From the NCBI GenBank assembly GCA_042095375.1, contig JBELBJ010000034.1:1-13463 (forward strand): a stretch of 13,463 bases of DNA. The letters are read 5' to 3'. The position numbers and the translations under genes were made by a program. Positions 5,732 to 13,372 of the stretch are shown here, piece by piece; the stretch's first letter is position 1, and each line of letters starts with the position of its first letter. The DNA is from GCA-2715645 sp042095375 (GTDB taxonomy: Bacteria > Bacteroidota > Bacteroidia > Cytophagales > MED-G16). The notes below the pieces were generated by a model. The model was not told where the DNA came from. It was given only the letters and a program-made list of their open reading frames with translations, and made no database searches.

Positions 5732-6781
5732 TTATTTTAAATTATTTATTACTATTAACCTTGCAATATCTTTACAAAGATCGATAAATTTTTCACTAAT
5801 TTTATTTTCCTTAAGAACAATTGGAAATCCATTGTCACTACTATTCATTATTTTTTCAATAATTGGAATCTCTCCAATAAAATTTAAATTAAATTTTTTT
5901 GCAACATCTTTTCCTCCATTTTTCCCAAATAAATAATACTTATTTTGAGGTAGTTCCTTAGGTGAAAAATATGACATATTTTCAATAACACCTAAAATAG
6001 GAATTTTAGTTTGTTTCTGATTAAACATAGATATTGACTTTTTAACATCATTAACAGATACTTTTTGTGGTGTAGTAACAATAATAGCTCCTGAAACAGG
6101 AAAGTTTTGTGTTAATGTTATATGGATATCACTTGTTCCTGGTGGTAAATCTATAAAAAGATAATCTAGTTCATCCCATTCAACATCGAGAATAAATTGT
6201 TTTAATGCTGAGCTTGCCATAGGACCTCTCCAAATAACTGCTTTGTCTTTAGGAATTAATAATCCCATTGATAATAATTTTATTCCATATTGAGTAATTG
6301 GAATGATTACATTTTTATTATTTATTTTTTTTATTTGGGGTTGTTGATTTTCACAATTAAACATAGTTGGAATTGAAGGTCCAAAAATATCTGCATCAAT
6401 TAAACCAACTTTTGCTCCTAATTTTGCAAAACCAACAGCTAAGTTTGATGAAATTGTTGATTTTCCAACACCACCTTTGCCAGAAGATATAGCAACAATA
6501 TTTTTAATATTTTTTATCATTGATTTTTGATTATAATTAACCACTTCGGATGTAAAATTTATAATAGGTTTGATATTGGGGTAGTATTTTTTAAAACTTG
6601 AAATGCAGTCAGATTTGATTTTTTCTTTTAATGGACAAGCAGGGGTGGTTAATTTAATATCAAAATTGACTTTATCTTTACCAATCTTAATATTTTTTAT
6701 CATTTTGAGAGTTACAAGATCTTTTTTTAAGTCAGGATCATTAACATTTTTTAAAACATTTAAGACATCTGTTTCTTTCAT
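5732..6781 (-). CDS. mrp: Mrp/ApbC/Nbp35-family Fe-S cluster carrier ATPase
   Basis: The 349-residue cytoplasmic ATPase has an N-terminal MIP18/DUF59 domain (about 1-85, with DPDLKKDLV and the conserved Cys49 in TTPACPL). The P-loop ATPase domain has deviant Walker A GKGGVGKST (101-109), the switch DADIFGPSIP (129-138) and DLPPGTSD (211-218). The family binds and transfers Fe-S clusters with ATP hydrolysis. After IENMS (266-270) the E. coli protein has a CxxC that holds the bridging cluster. Here the sequence is YFSPKELPQNKYYLFG, with no cysteine. I recall this form as the usual one in Bacteroidota. The start is ATG at 6781, first of the minus-strand operon and divergent from dnaG across 80 bases. 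Confidence 0.95.
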   Translation of the reverse strand: MKETDVLNVLKNVNDPDLKKDLVTLKMIKNIKIGKDKVNFDIKLTTPACPLKEKIKSDCISSFKKYYPNIKPIINFTSEVVNYNQKSMIKNIKNIVAISSGKGGVGKSTISSNLAVGFAKLGAKVGLIDADIFGPSIPTMFNCENQQPQIKKINNKNVIIPITQYGIKLLSMGLLIPKDKAVIWRGPMASSALKQFILDVEWDELDYLFIDLPPGTSDIHITLTQNFPVSGAIIVTTPQKVSVNDVKKSISMFNQKQTKIPILGVIENMSYFSPKELPQNKYYLFGKNGGKDVAKKFNLNFIGEIPIIEKIMNSSDNGFPIVLKENKISEKFIDLCKDIARLIVINNLK

Positions 6782-6861
6782 AAATAAAAAATATAATTTC
6801 TTGTAATTTACTTTTAAAATCTTTTTAAAAAAATGATTAAATTAAGTTTATAATAAAAAAT
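6782..6861. promoter_or_regulatory. Divergent promoter region between mrp and dnaG
   Basis: This 80-base, almost purely A/T stretch must carry the promoters of both outward operons. On the plus strand TAAGTTTA (6843-6850) is a seven-of-eight match to the Bacteroidota TAnnTTTG element but has no TTG at the -33 distance and lies close to the dnaG ATG. I see no convincing element on the minus strand and no clear operator symmetry. Confidence 0.35.
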
Positions 6862-8757
6862 ATGATAGATAATCAAACAATTTCACAAATTAAAGATAGA
6901 ATAGATATAGTTGATGTTGTAGGAGACTTTATTAATTTAAAAAAAAGTGGATCAAGTTATAAAGCTCTTAGTCCTTTCTCTTCAGAAAAAACACCTTCGT
7001 TTTTTATTTCACCTAGCAAACAAATTTTCAAATGTTTTAGTACAGGAAAAGGTGGTGATGCAATTGAATTTTTAATGTTGATTGATGGACTTTCATATGT
7101 TGAAGCTTTAGAATATTTAGCAAAAAAATATGGAATTGAAATAATTGAAAACTCTAATGATAATTATTCATCTTCTGATCATTCAAAAAAAGAGAGTTTG
7201 CATATAATACTTAGTAATTCAGTTGAATATTTTAAAAAATCTTTACAATCAGGTGAAGGTAAAAAAATCGCTTATTCTTATCTTAAAGAAAGAGATTTTG
7301 ATGATGAAGTTATAAAAAAATTTGATGTAGGTTTTGCGATAGACAAATGGGATGATATTTACAATTATTTGAAAAATTTTGGATTTAAAAAAGATCTTAT
7401 CATAGATACTGGCTTAGTAATTGAAAAAAACAATAAATTATACGATAGATTCAGAAATAGAATAATTTTTCCAATCCATAATATATCAGGTAAAGTTATT
7501 GCTTTTGGTGGAAGAACATTAATTGATACAACTCAACCAAAATATATAAATTCTCCTGAAACTATTTTGTATAAAAAAAGTCATGTCTTATATGGAATTT
7601 TCCAATCTAAAAATGCAATTAGAAATGAAAATAAATGTTACATTGTTGAAGGTTATACTGATGTTATTTCTCTACATCAAAAAGGTATTTATAATGTAGT
7701 TGCATCTTCAGGTACATCTTTAACATCTGATCAAATTAAATTAATCAAGAGGTATACAAATAATATTACAATTCTATTTGATGGAGATGATGCTGGAATA
7801 AAAGCTTCTCTTAGAGGGATTGATATGATTTTGGAAAATGATACAAATGTTAGAGTTATTTTATTTCCTAATGGTGAAGATCCAGATAGTTATTCTAAAA
7901 AAGTAAATTCATCATTATTTAAAGATTATTTAATTAATAACGAAATAGATTTTGTCACTTTTAAAATAGATTTATTGAAAAAAATTTCAAAAAATGATCC
8001 TTTAAAAAAGGTTGATACAATTAAAGAAATTATTAATAGTATTTCAAAAATACCAGATACACTTAAAAGATCTGTTTATATCAAAGAATCGTCTTTAAAA
8101 CTTGAAATAGATGAAAATATTCTTATTTCTGAGTTAAATAAAACTTTATTAAAAAATAATTATTCAAATAAATATTTATTAAAAAGTGAAAAGGCGAAAA
8201 ACACTAAAAAACTTATCTCTATTGAAAACGTTATTTCATTACAGGAAAGAGAGTGTATAAGAATTTTAGTTAATTATGGCACTAGCGATAAAAATCTAAA
8301 AATTGATAGATTTTCATTTATAAACTATTTTTTGAATGAAATTGAAGATCTAAAATTTAATAATAAAAATCATTTAAGTATAATTGAATGTTTTAGAAAC
8401 AGTCTTGTAAGTAAAAAAAAATTAGATATAAACTATTTTTTAAACCATAGTGATAAGGATTTAAAAAATGAAGTTATAGATTTGCTATCATCCAAATATG
8501 AACTAAGTGAAAATTGGATTAAAAAATATAAAATTACAACTATTGAAGAAAAAGAAATTTTAAAAAAAGCTTCGTTAAATAGCGTTTTAAGGTTAAAATT
8601 TAGATTAATTCAAAAAATGATAGATAATAACATTCAACTATTAAATAATGATAATTTAAGTGAAAAAGAAGAAAAAGAGATACTCAGTGATCATCAAAAA
8701 TTAAAAAAAATTGAAGTTGAGATTGCTGATGAACTTGGAAACGTTACTACTAAATGA
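6862..8757 (+). CDS. dnaG: DNA primase with degenerate zinc-binding domain
   Basis: The 631-residue DnaG makes RNA primers at the replication fork together with DnaB. The N-terminal CHC2 region (about 33-72) keeps the family wording (SPFSSEKTPSFFISPSKQIFKCFSTGKGG in two parts), but the zinc ligands Cys-His-Cys-Cys have become Ser37, Ser40, Cys58 and Thr61. Only one remains. The RNA polymerase core basic motif is intact (DRFRNRIIFPIHNISGKVIAFGG, residues 195-217, taken as two segments). The TOPRIM motifs are also intact: VEGYTDVISL with E263, and LFDGDDAGIKA with D307 and D309. The C-terminal part after about 440 is variable, helical and lysine-rich, as expected for the helicase-binding domain. 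Length is normal. The start is ATG. It is first of a four-gene operon and overlaps ribBA by four bases (ATGA). Confidence 0.95.
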   Translation: MIDNQTISQIKDRIDIVDVVGDFINLKKSGSSYKALSPFSSEKTPSFFISPSKQIFKCFSTGKGGDAIEFLMLIDGLSYVEALEYLAKKYGIEIIENSNDNYSSSDHSKKESLHIILSNSVEYFKKSLQSGEGKKIAYSYLKERDFDDEVIKKFDVGFAIDKWDDIYNYLKNFGFKKDLIIDTGLVIEKNNKLYDRFRNRIIFPIHNISGKVIAFGGRTLIDTTQPKYINSPETILYKKSHVLYGIFQSKNAIRNENKCYIVEGYTDVISLHQKGIYNVVASSGTSLTSDQIKLIKRYTNNITILFDGDDAGIKASLRGIDMILENDTNVRVILFPNGEDPDSYSKKVNSSLFKDYLINNEIDFVTFKIDLLKKISKNDPLKKVDTIKEIINSISKIPDTLKRSVYIKESSLKLEIDENILISELNKTLLKNNYSNKYLLKSEKAKNTKKLISIENVISLQERECIRILVNYGTSDKNLKIDRFSFINYFLNEIEDLKFNNKNHLSIIECFRNSLVSKKKLDINYFLNHSDKDLKNEVIDLLSSKYELSENWIKKYKITTIEEKEILKKASLNSVLRLKFRLIQKMIDNNIQLLNNDNLSEKEEKEILSDHQKLKKIEVEIADELGNVTTK

Positions 8758-9974
8758 TGAAAAAAGATTTTGATACTATAGAAGAAGCAATAAAAAGAAT
8801 TAGAAAAGGAGAGATTATTATTGTTGTAGATGATGAATCTAGAGAAAATGAAGGTGATTTCATTTGTGCCTCTCAAAAAATTACTCCTGAAATAATAAAT
8901 TTTATGTCAAAATATGGAAGAGGTTTGATTTGTTGTTCTTTAGAAGAAGATAGGTGTGATAGTTTAGGATTAAATTTAATGGTTGGAAAAAATACTGATA
9001 GCCATAATACTTCTTTCACTGTATCTGTTGATCTTATAGGTAAAGGAGTTTCAACTGGAATATCTGCGAAAGACAGATCAAAAACAATAAAAGCATTAGT
9101 AGATAACAAAACAAAAACATCAGATTTATCTAAGCCTGGTCATGTATTTCCTTTAAAATCAATTAATGGTGGAGTTTTGCGAAGAGCAGGTCATACTGAA
9201 GCATCAGTTGACTTTGCAAAACTCGCTGGATTAAAAGCTTCAGGGGTATTAGTTGAAATTTTAAATGATGATGGTAGCATGGCAAGGGTTCCCGATTTAA
9301 AAAAAGTATCACAAAAACATAATATATGCCTTGTGTCTATTAAAGATCTTATTTCCTATAGGTTAAAAAATGAATCATTAATCAAGAAAGAAATTGAAGT
9401 TAATCTTCCAACGGGTTTTGGAGATTTTAAATTAGTTGCTTTTACTCAGATAAATACAGAAGATGTACATTTAGCATTAATTAAAGGTAAATGGAAAAAA
9501 AATGAATCTATTTTAGTTAGAGTTCATTCTTCTTGTGTTACTGGTGATATTTTTCATTCATTGAAATGTGATTGTGGGGATCAACTCAATGAGTCAATGA
9601 AAATTATAAATAATGAAGGCAAAGGAGTTGTTTTGTATATGAATCAAGAGGGTAGAGGTATTGGTTTTATAAATAAATTAAAAGCATATAAACTTCAAGA
9701 GAATGGTCTTGATACTGTTCAGGCAAATAAAAAATTAGGATTTAAATCCGATCAAAGAGATTATGGTATTGGTGCTCAAATTTTAAGATATATAAATATT
9801 AGTAAAATTAAACTTCTTACAAATAATCCGAAAAAAAGAATAGGATTGATTGGATATGGCTTAGAAATTATTAAAAATATACCTATTGAATGTAATCCCA
9901 ATAAACATAATATAAAGTATTTAAGAACAAAAAGAGATAAGATGGGACATAAAATTTTAATTGATAAAAAATGA
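8754..9974 (+). CDS. ribBA: Bifunctional 3,4-dihydroxy-2-butanone-4-phosphate synthase / GTP cyclohydrolase II
   Basis: The 406-residue fusion makes both riboflavin precursors: L-3,4-dihydroxy-2-butanone 4-phosphate from ribulose 5-phosphate (N-terminal RibB part, about 1-205) and diaminohydroxyribosylaminopyrimidine 5-phosphate from GTP (RibA part, about 210-400). RibB landmarks are DDESRENEGDF (26-36), GRGLICCSL, and PGHVFPLKSINGGVLRRAGH (128-147). RibA has the zinc-ligand set C261, C272 and C274 (VHSSCVTGD, KCDCGDQL), NQEGRGIGF (297-305), DQRDYGIGAQIL (333-344) and LLTNNPKKRIGL (354-365). Both halves look catalytically complete. ATG occurs twice in tandem (8754 and 8757). Either start leaves the gene translationally coupled to dnaG. 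It overlaps the next gene by four bases. Confidence 0.97.
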   Translation: MMKKDFDTIEEAIKRIRKGEIIIVVDDESRENEGDFICASQKITPEIINFMSKYGRGLICCSLEEDRCDSLGLNLMVGKNTDSHNTSFTVSVDLIGKGVSTGISAKDRSKTIKALVDNKTKTSDLSKPGHVFPLKSINGGVLRRAGHTEASVDFAKLAGLKASGVLVEILNDDGSMARVPDLKKVSQKHNICLVSIKDLISYRLKNESLIKKEIEVNLPTGFGDFKLVAFTQINTEDVHLALIKGKWKKNESILVRVHSSCVTGDIFHSLKCDCGDQLNESMKIINNEGKGVVLYMNQEGRGIGFINKLKAYKLQENGLDTVQANKKLGFKSDQRDYGIGAQILRYINISKIKLLTNNPKKRIGLIGYGLEIIKNIPIECNPNKHNIKYLRTKRDKMGHKILIDKK

Positions 9975-10588
9975 AATTTTTTTATATAATTCTATTTTTT
10001 TTTTGTTTTAAAATAAATTTATTTTCTCAAGATTTTCCTTCTGAAATTTGGCATAAAGGTTGGTTAGTTACTAATCAGAAGGATACTTTAAATGGTTTTG
10101 TTAAATATAATATTGAAAATCAATTAATTCAAGTAAAGGTTAATAACAAAATAAAAGCTTTTAGTAATAGAAATATTTATTATTTTGAGATTTTTGATAA
10201 CACAATTGAGGATTACAGACAATTTTATTCTCTTATGTATGAAATCAATTATAATTATAGTATACCATTATTATTTGAAGTTTTAATTGAAGGAAAGTTA
10301 ACTTTATTAATTAAAGAAAAAATTGTATTGGAAACAGTTCCTAGATATTTTCCATCCTATTATTCATATGGAAGGACATATTATGAACAATATAATAAAC
10401 TTGAATATGATTTTTTTTTTATGAATTCAAAAGGCTCTATATATGAATTTAATGGTAAAAAAAATGAACTTTTTGATTTTATGATTGATAATATAGAAGA
10501 AATAAAACAATACTATTCAAATAATAATTTAAGAATTAAAAAAATGAAAGATTTAGTCAAAATAGTAGCATATTATAATAGTTTATAG
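9971..10588 (+). CDS. Unknown secreted Bacteroidota protein (205 aa)
   Basis: I do not recognise a named family, although the WHKGWLVTNQKDTLNGFVKY wording (about 27-46) matches my recollection of conserved hypothetical proteins of Flavobacteriia. A signal peptide is clear: a hydrophobic core rich in Phe and Ile, then NLFSQ, with cleavage after about residue 20. No lipobox Cys, transmembrane helix or T9SS domain follows. The mature part is rich in Tyr, Phe and Asn and ends in a basic helix (RIKKMKDLVKIVAYYNSL). It should be periplasmic or surface-exposed. The ATG overlaps the ribBA stop (ATGA), and surE begins one base after its stop, so it is co-translated with two cytoplasmic metabolic enzymes. 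Function is unknown. Confidence 0.85.
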   Translation: MKFFYIILFFFCFKINLFSQDFPSEIWHKGWLVTNQKDTLNGFVKYNIENQLIQVKVNNKIKAFSNRNIYYFEIFDNTIEDYRQFYSLMYEINYNYSIPLLFEVLIEGKLTLLIKEKIVLETVPRYFPSYYSYGRTYYEQYNKLEYDFFFMNSKGSIYEFNGKKNELFDFMIDNIEEIKQYYSNNNLRIKKMKDLVKIVAYYNSL

Positions 10589-10589
10589 A

Positions 10590-11360
10590 ATGAAAAAACC
10601 TTTAATTTTGGTAACAAATGATGATGGAATTGATGCCATTGGTATTAGAAAATTAGTTTCCATAACTAAAAAAATAGGTAATGTTATTGTAGTTGCACCT
10701 GATTCTCCTCAATCTGGTATGGGTCACGCAATCACAGTTGGAGATAAATTAAGATTAGTTAAGTCTGATTTATTTGATAATATAGAATCTTATAAGTGTA
10801 GTGGTACACCTACTGATTGTATCAAAATTGCAAAACACCATGTATTAAAAAATAAAAAAATAGATTTAATTGTTAGTGGAATTAATCATGGAAGTAATTC
10901 CTCAATTAGTGTTTTATATTCTGGAACAATGTCAGCTGCAATAGAAGGTGCTATAGAAAACACACCATCTATCGGATTTTCATTATGTGATTTCAATCCA
11001 AATGCTGATATGGATCATTTTGATAAATATGTTATAAAAATTATAGAAAATTCATTAATTAATGGAATGCCAAATTCTATTGCATTAAATGTTAATATTC
11101 CAAAAAAAAGAATGAATAAAATAAAAGGAATAAAGATTTGTAGACAAGCCAATGCTTATTGGGAAGAAAAGTTCGAAAAAAGACTTGATCCATATGGTAG
11201 AGAATATTACTGGATGATTGGAAATTTTGTAAATCATGACAATGTCAATGATAATGATGAGTGGGCTATTAATAATAATTATATATCAATTGTTCCTTGT
11301 AAATTTGATTTAACCTCTTATGATTCTATGGATTATTTGAAAAATAAATGGAATTTTTAA
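10590..11360 (+). CDS. surE: 5'/3'-nucleotidase SurE
   Basis: The 256-residue protein is a metal-dependent nucleoside monophosphate phosphatase linked to stationary-phase survival in E. coli. Metal-site residues are in place: D11 and D12 in LVTNDDGIDAIGI, S42 in VVAPDSPQSGMGHAITV, and N99 in VSGINHGSNSS. Other family signatures are KCSGTPTDCIKIA (69-81) and LYSGTMSAAIEGAI. Length matches the family. It is cytoplasmic, with no signal peptide. The ATG is one base after the stop of the unknown secreted gene. Its TAA overlaps the stop codon of the converging priA gene by four bases. Confidence 0.97.
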   Translation: MKKPLILVTNDDGIDAIGIRKLVSITKKIGNVIVVAPDSPQSGMGHAITVGDKLRLVKSDLFDNIESYKCSGTPTDCIKIAKHHVLKNKKIDLIVSGINHGSNSSISVLYSGTMSAAIEGAIENTPSIGFSLCDFNPNADMDHFDKYVIKIIENSLINGMPNSIALNVNIPKKRMNKIKGIKICRQANAYWEEKFEKRLDPYGREYYWMIGNFVNHDNVNDNDEWAINNNYISIVPCKFDLTSYDSMDYLKNKWNF

Positions 11361-13372
11361 TTTATTGGATCTACATCTATTGATATAATTGATTTTATTT
11401 TAATTTCATTTAGAACTTTAATAATATCTTTTTTTGATCTATTTATGTCATATTTATTTCTTCCAATTTTTATAACTAAATATATATGTTCATTTTCATT
11501 TGTATTTGGAACTAGAATATTCTTTTTATTTATTAATTTAATAATTTTATCATAAAATTTTTCTACATCATTCTCAGCTTGATTTTTATTATAACTTTTA
11601 AACTTAATTTTAATTAACCTTGTATATGGAGGGTAATTAAATTTTTTTCTTTCGAATAATTCATTTTCATAAAAACTATGCAATTTATTTTTTTTTAAAA
11701 AAATAAAAATATTAGAACTTGGATCAAGTGTTTGAATATATAATTTTAATTGATTTAATCCTTCATTGATAATTAAATTTATAGTTTGAAATGTTTTTTC
11801 CATAGATCTAAAATTTGGAAAACTGATCATTTTTTCAGCATTTAAAATACCAATTGTTTCAATATTTTTAATTGGTAAAATGCTTTTGATTAGTTGATTA
11901 ATTAATATTATATTTATTTTATTTTCATTTATATTGTTAATCTTTTTATTAAGAATAGTTTTATTCATATCATTTGTTATTATATCAATTTCAACATTTT
12001 TAATTATTTCTTTTAATTCATCTTTATATTTTTCTAGTTCATTTTTATTGTGATTATAAATAATAATCTGTTTATTTTTTTTTAATGATTTCTTCATATT
12101 TCTTATTAATAAATTCGAAAAACTACCATTCATTTTATTTTTTAATTTTTTTTCTAAAGTATTAATTATTGTAAGCTGATTCTTATTCTTATTGTAATTA
12201 TTTTTTGATACATATGAAAATATTTTTTGTTTTGAATTATAATATGTTTCTAAAGATGGATTTGAAGATCCTAAAACAATTTTAGTATTATAAATTTTTG
12301 AAATAATTAGAGATATATCTCTAGCATTATATTTCAAATCTTTTCTAATTTCTTTTAATAAAACATTTTCTTCATTATCAATAACAATTAGAGATAATTT
12401 TTTTATTGGATAAAAAATAGAATTTTTACCTCCTATAATAACATTAAAATTATTATTTAAAATACTATTATAATTTTCAATTTTATAATTATTTGAATGG
12501 TTAGGTTTTAAAATTGTCAATTTATCTCCAAAAATATTTTCAAATTTTTGAATCAGTTTTTTTTTAAAAAAAATATCTGGTAGTATATAAAGAACCCTAT
12601 TTTTTCTTGAAATTTCTTTTTGAATTAATTCTATATATGTTTTTTGTCTTTCTATGAATGATATTCCTGTGAATAAAATTTTATTGTTTTTCTGATATTT
12701 TTCATATAATCTTTTAAATAATAATTTTTCTTCCTTGTTAAGGATATTATTTTCTTTTATTATTTTTTTATTTAATAATCTAGATACATTCTTTTGATAT
12801 TTTACTAAATAATTATTTTTTATAAGGGTATTAATTGATGTTTTTGAAAAATTATTATTTACTAATTCTTTAATATTTACATTATAATTTTTTGTTTTAT
12901 TATTGATTTTATTTATTTCATTAATTATTTCTATTTGTTTTTTAAATTTTATTTTTTCTAAATCTTTTTTTTTGTTTCTATTAAATTTTATAAAGTTTTT
13001 GATTTCAGGCTTATAACTATCTATTATTTTTTTTTTAAGTAAAAATTTTGGAATTATTTGATTGAATGTTTTTGGAAAACTTATCATATAATAATTTGAC
13101 GCCCATCTTATCATTTTAAATTGCTTATTTGTAATAATCGGCTTTTTGTCAATAATTGCAATTATTTTTTTATAATTGTATTCCTTTTGATTTAATGAGT
13201 TAATTTTTAGAACAACACCTATTTTTTCAATATTATTTTTCCCAAAAGGAACTAAAACTCTACATCCAATTTTTATATTTTTAAAATCGTTTTCTAAGCA
13301 GTAAAATGTAAAAGTTTTATCTACTGGTAATGGTAAAATAATCTCTAAAAGAAAAATTTTATCTTCTTTCAC
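11357..13372 (-). CDS. priA: PriA-like primosomal protein with lost helicase motifs and no zinc module
   Basis: The frame is uninterrupted over 671 codons, whereas PriA of this phylum is about 800 or more. PriA landmarks remain: N-terminal 3'-DNA-binding part (LEIILPLPVDKTFTFYC, KIGCRVLVPFG, 1-105), YNARD (348-352), LGSSNPSLETYY (367-378), GILNAEKMISFPNFRSMEKT (508-527), QTLDPSSN, ERKKFNYPPYTRLI (574-587) and terminal DVDP. The motor is gone. Walker A is GISFIERQ (236-243), with the lysine replaced by Arg242 in ungapped alignment to GVTSSGKT. The DEEH box is DNEE (332-335). GTQM is INQL (491-494), and GRAGR is replaced near residues 533-540. The eight-cysteine zinc module between lobe-2 strands is absent, and the only cysteines are C25 and C37. 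It should not hydrolyse ATP or unwind DNA, but could still bind forks or partners. The start is GTG, with no ATG, GTG or TTG in frame back to the upstream stop. It is very AT-rich. Confidence 0.88.
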   Translation of the reverse strand: MKEDKIFLLEIILPLPVDKTFTFYCLENDFKNIKIGCRVLVPFGKNNIEKIGVVLKINSLNQKEYNYKKIIAIIDKKPIITNKQFKMIRWASNYYMISFPKTFNQIIPKFLLKKKIIDSYKPEIKNFIKFNRNKKKDLEKIKFKKQIEIINEINKINNKTKNYNVNIKELVNNNFSKTSINTLIKNNYLVKYQKNVSRLLNKKIIKENNILNKEEKLLFKRLYEKYQKNNKILFTGISFIERQKTYIELIQKEISRKNRVLYILPDIFFKKKLIQKFENIFGDKLTILKPNHSNNYKIENYNSILNNNFNVIIGGKNSIFYPIKKLSLIVIDNEENVLLKEIRKDLKYNARDISLIISKIYNTKIVLGSSNPSLETYYNSKQKIFSYVSKNNYNKNKNQLTIINTLEKKLKNKMNGSFSNLLIRNMKKSLKKNKQIIIYNHNKNELEKYKDELKEIIKNVEIDIITNDMNKTILNKKINNINENKINIILINQLIKSILPIKNIETIGILNAEKMISFPNFRSMEKTFQTINLIINEGLNQLKLYIQTLDPSSNIFIFLKKNKLHSFYENELFERKKFNYPPYTRLIKIKFKSYNKNQAENDVEKFYDKIIKLINKKNILVPNTNENEHIYLVIKIGRNKYDINRSKKDIIKVLNEIKIKSIISIDVDPIN

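Noticed and set aside
11357..13372. Calling the priA-like gene a pseudogene
   Set aside because: There is no internal stop or frameshift across 671 codons, and domain boundaries, DNA-binding part and C-terminal motifs persist. The losses fall on catalytic and zinc elements, which fits functional reduction better than random decay, although relaxed selection remains possible.
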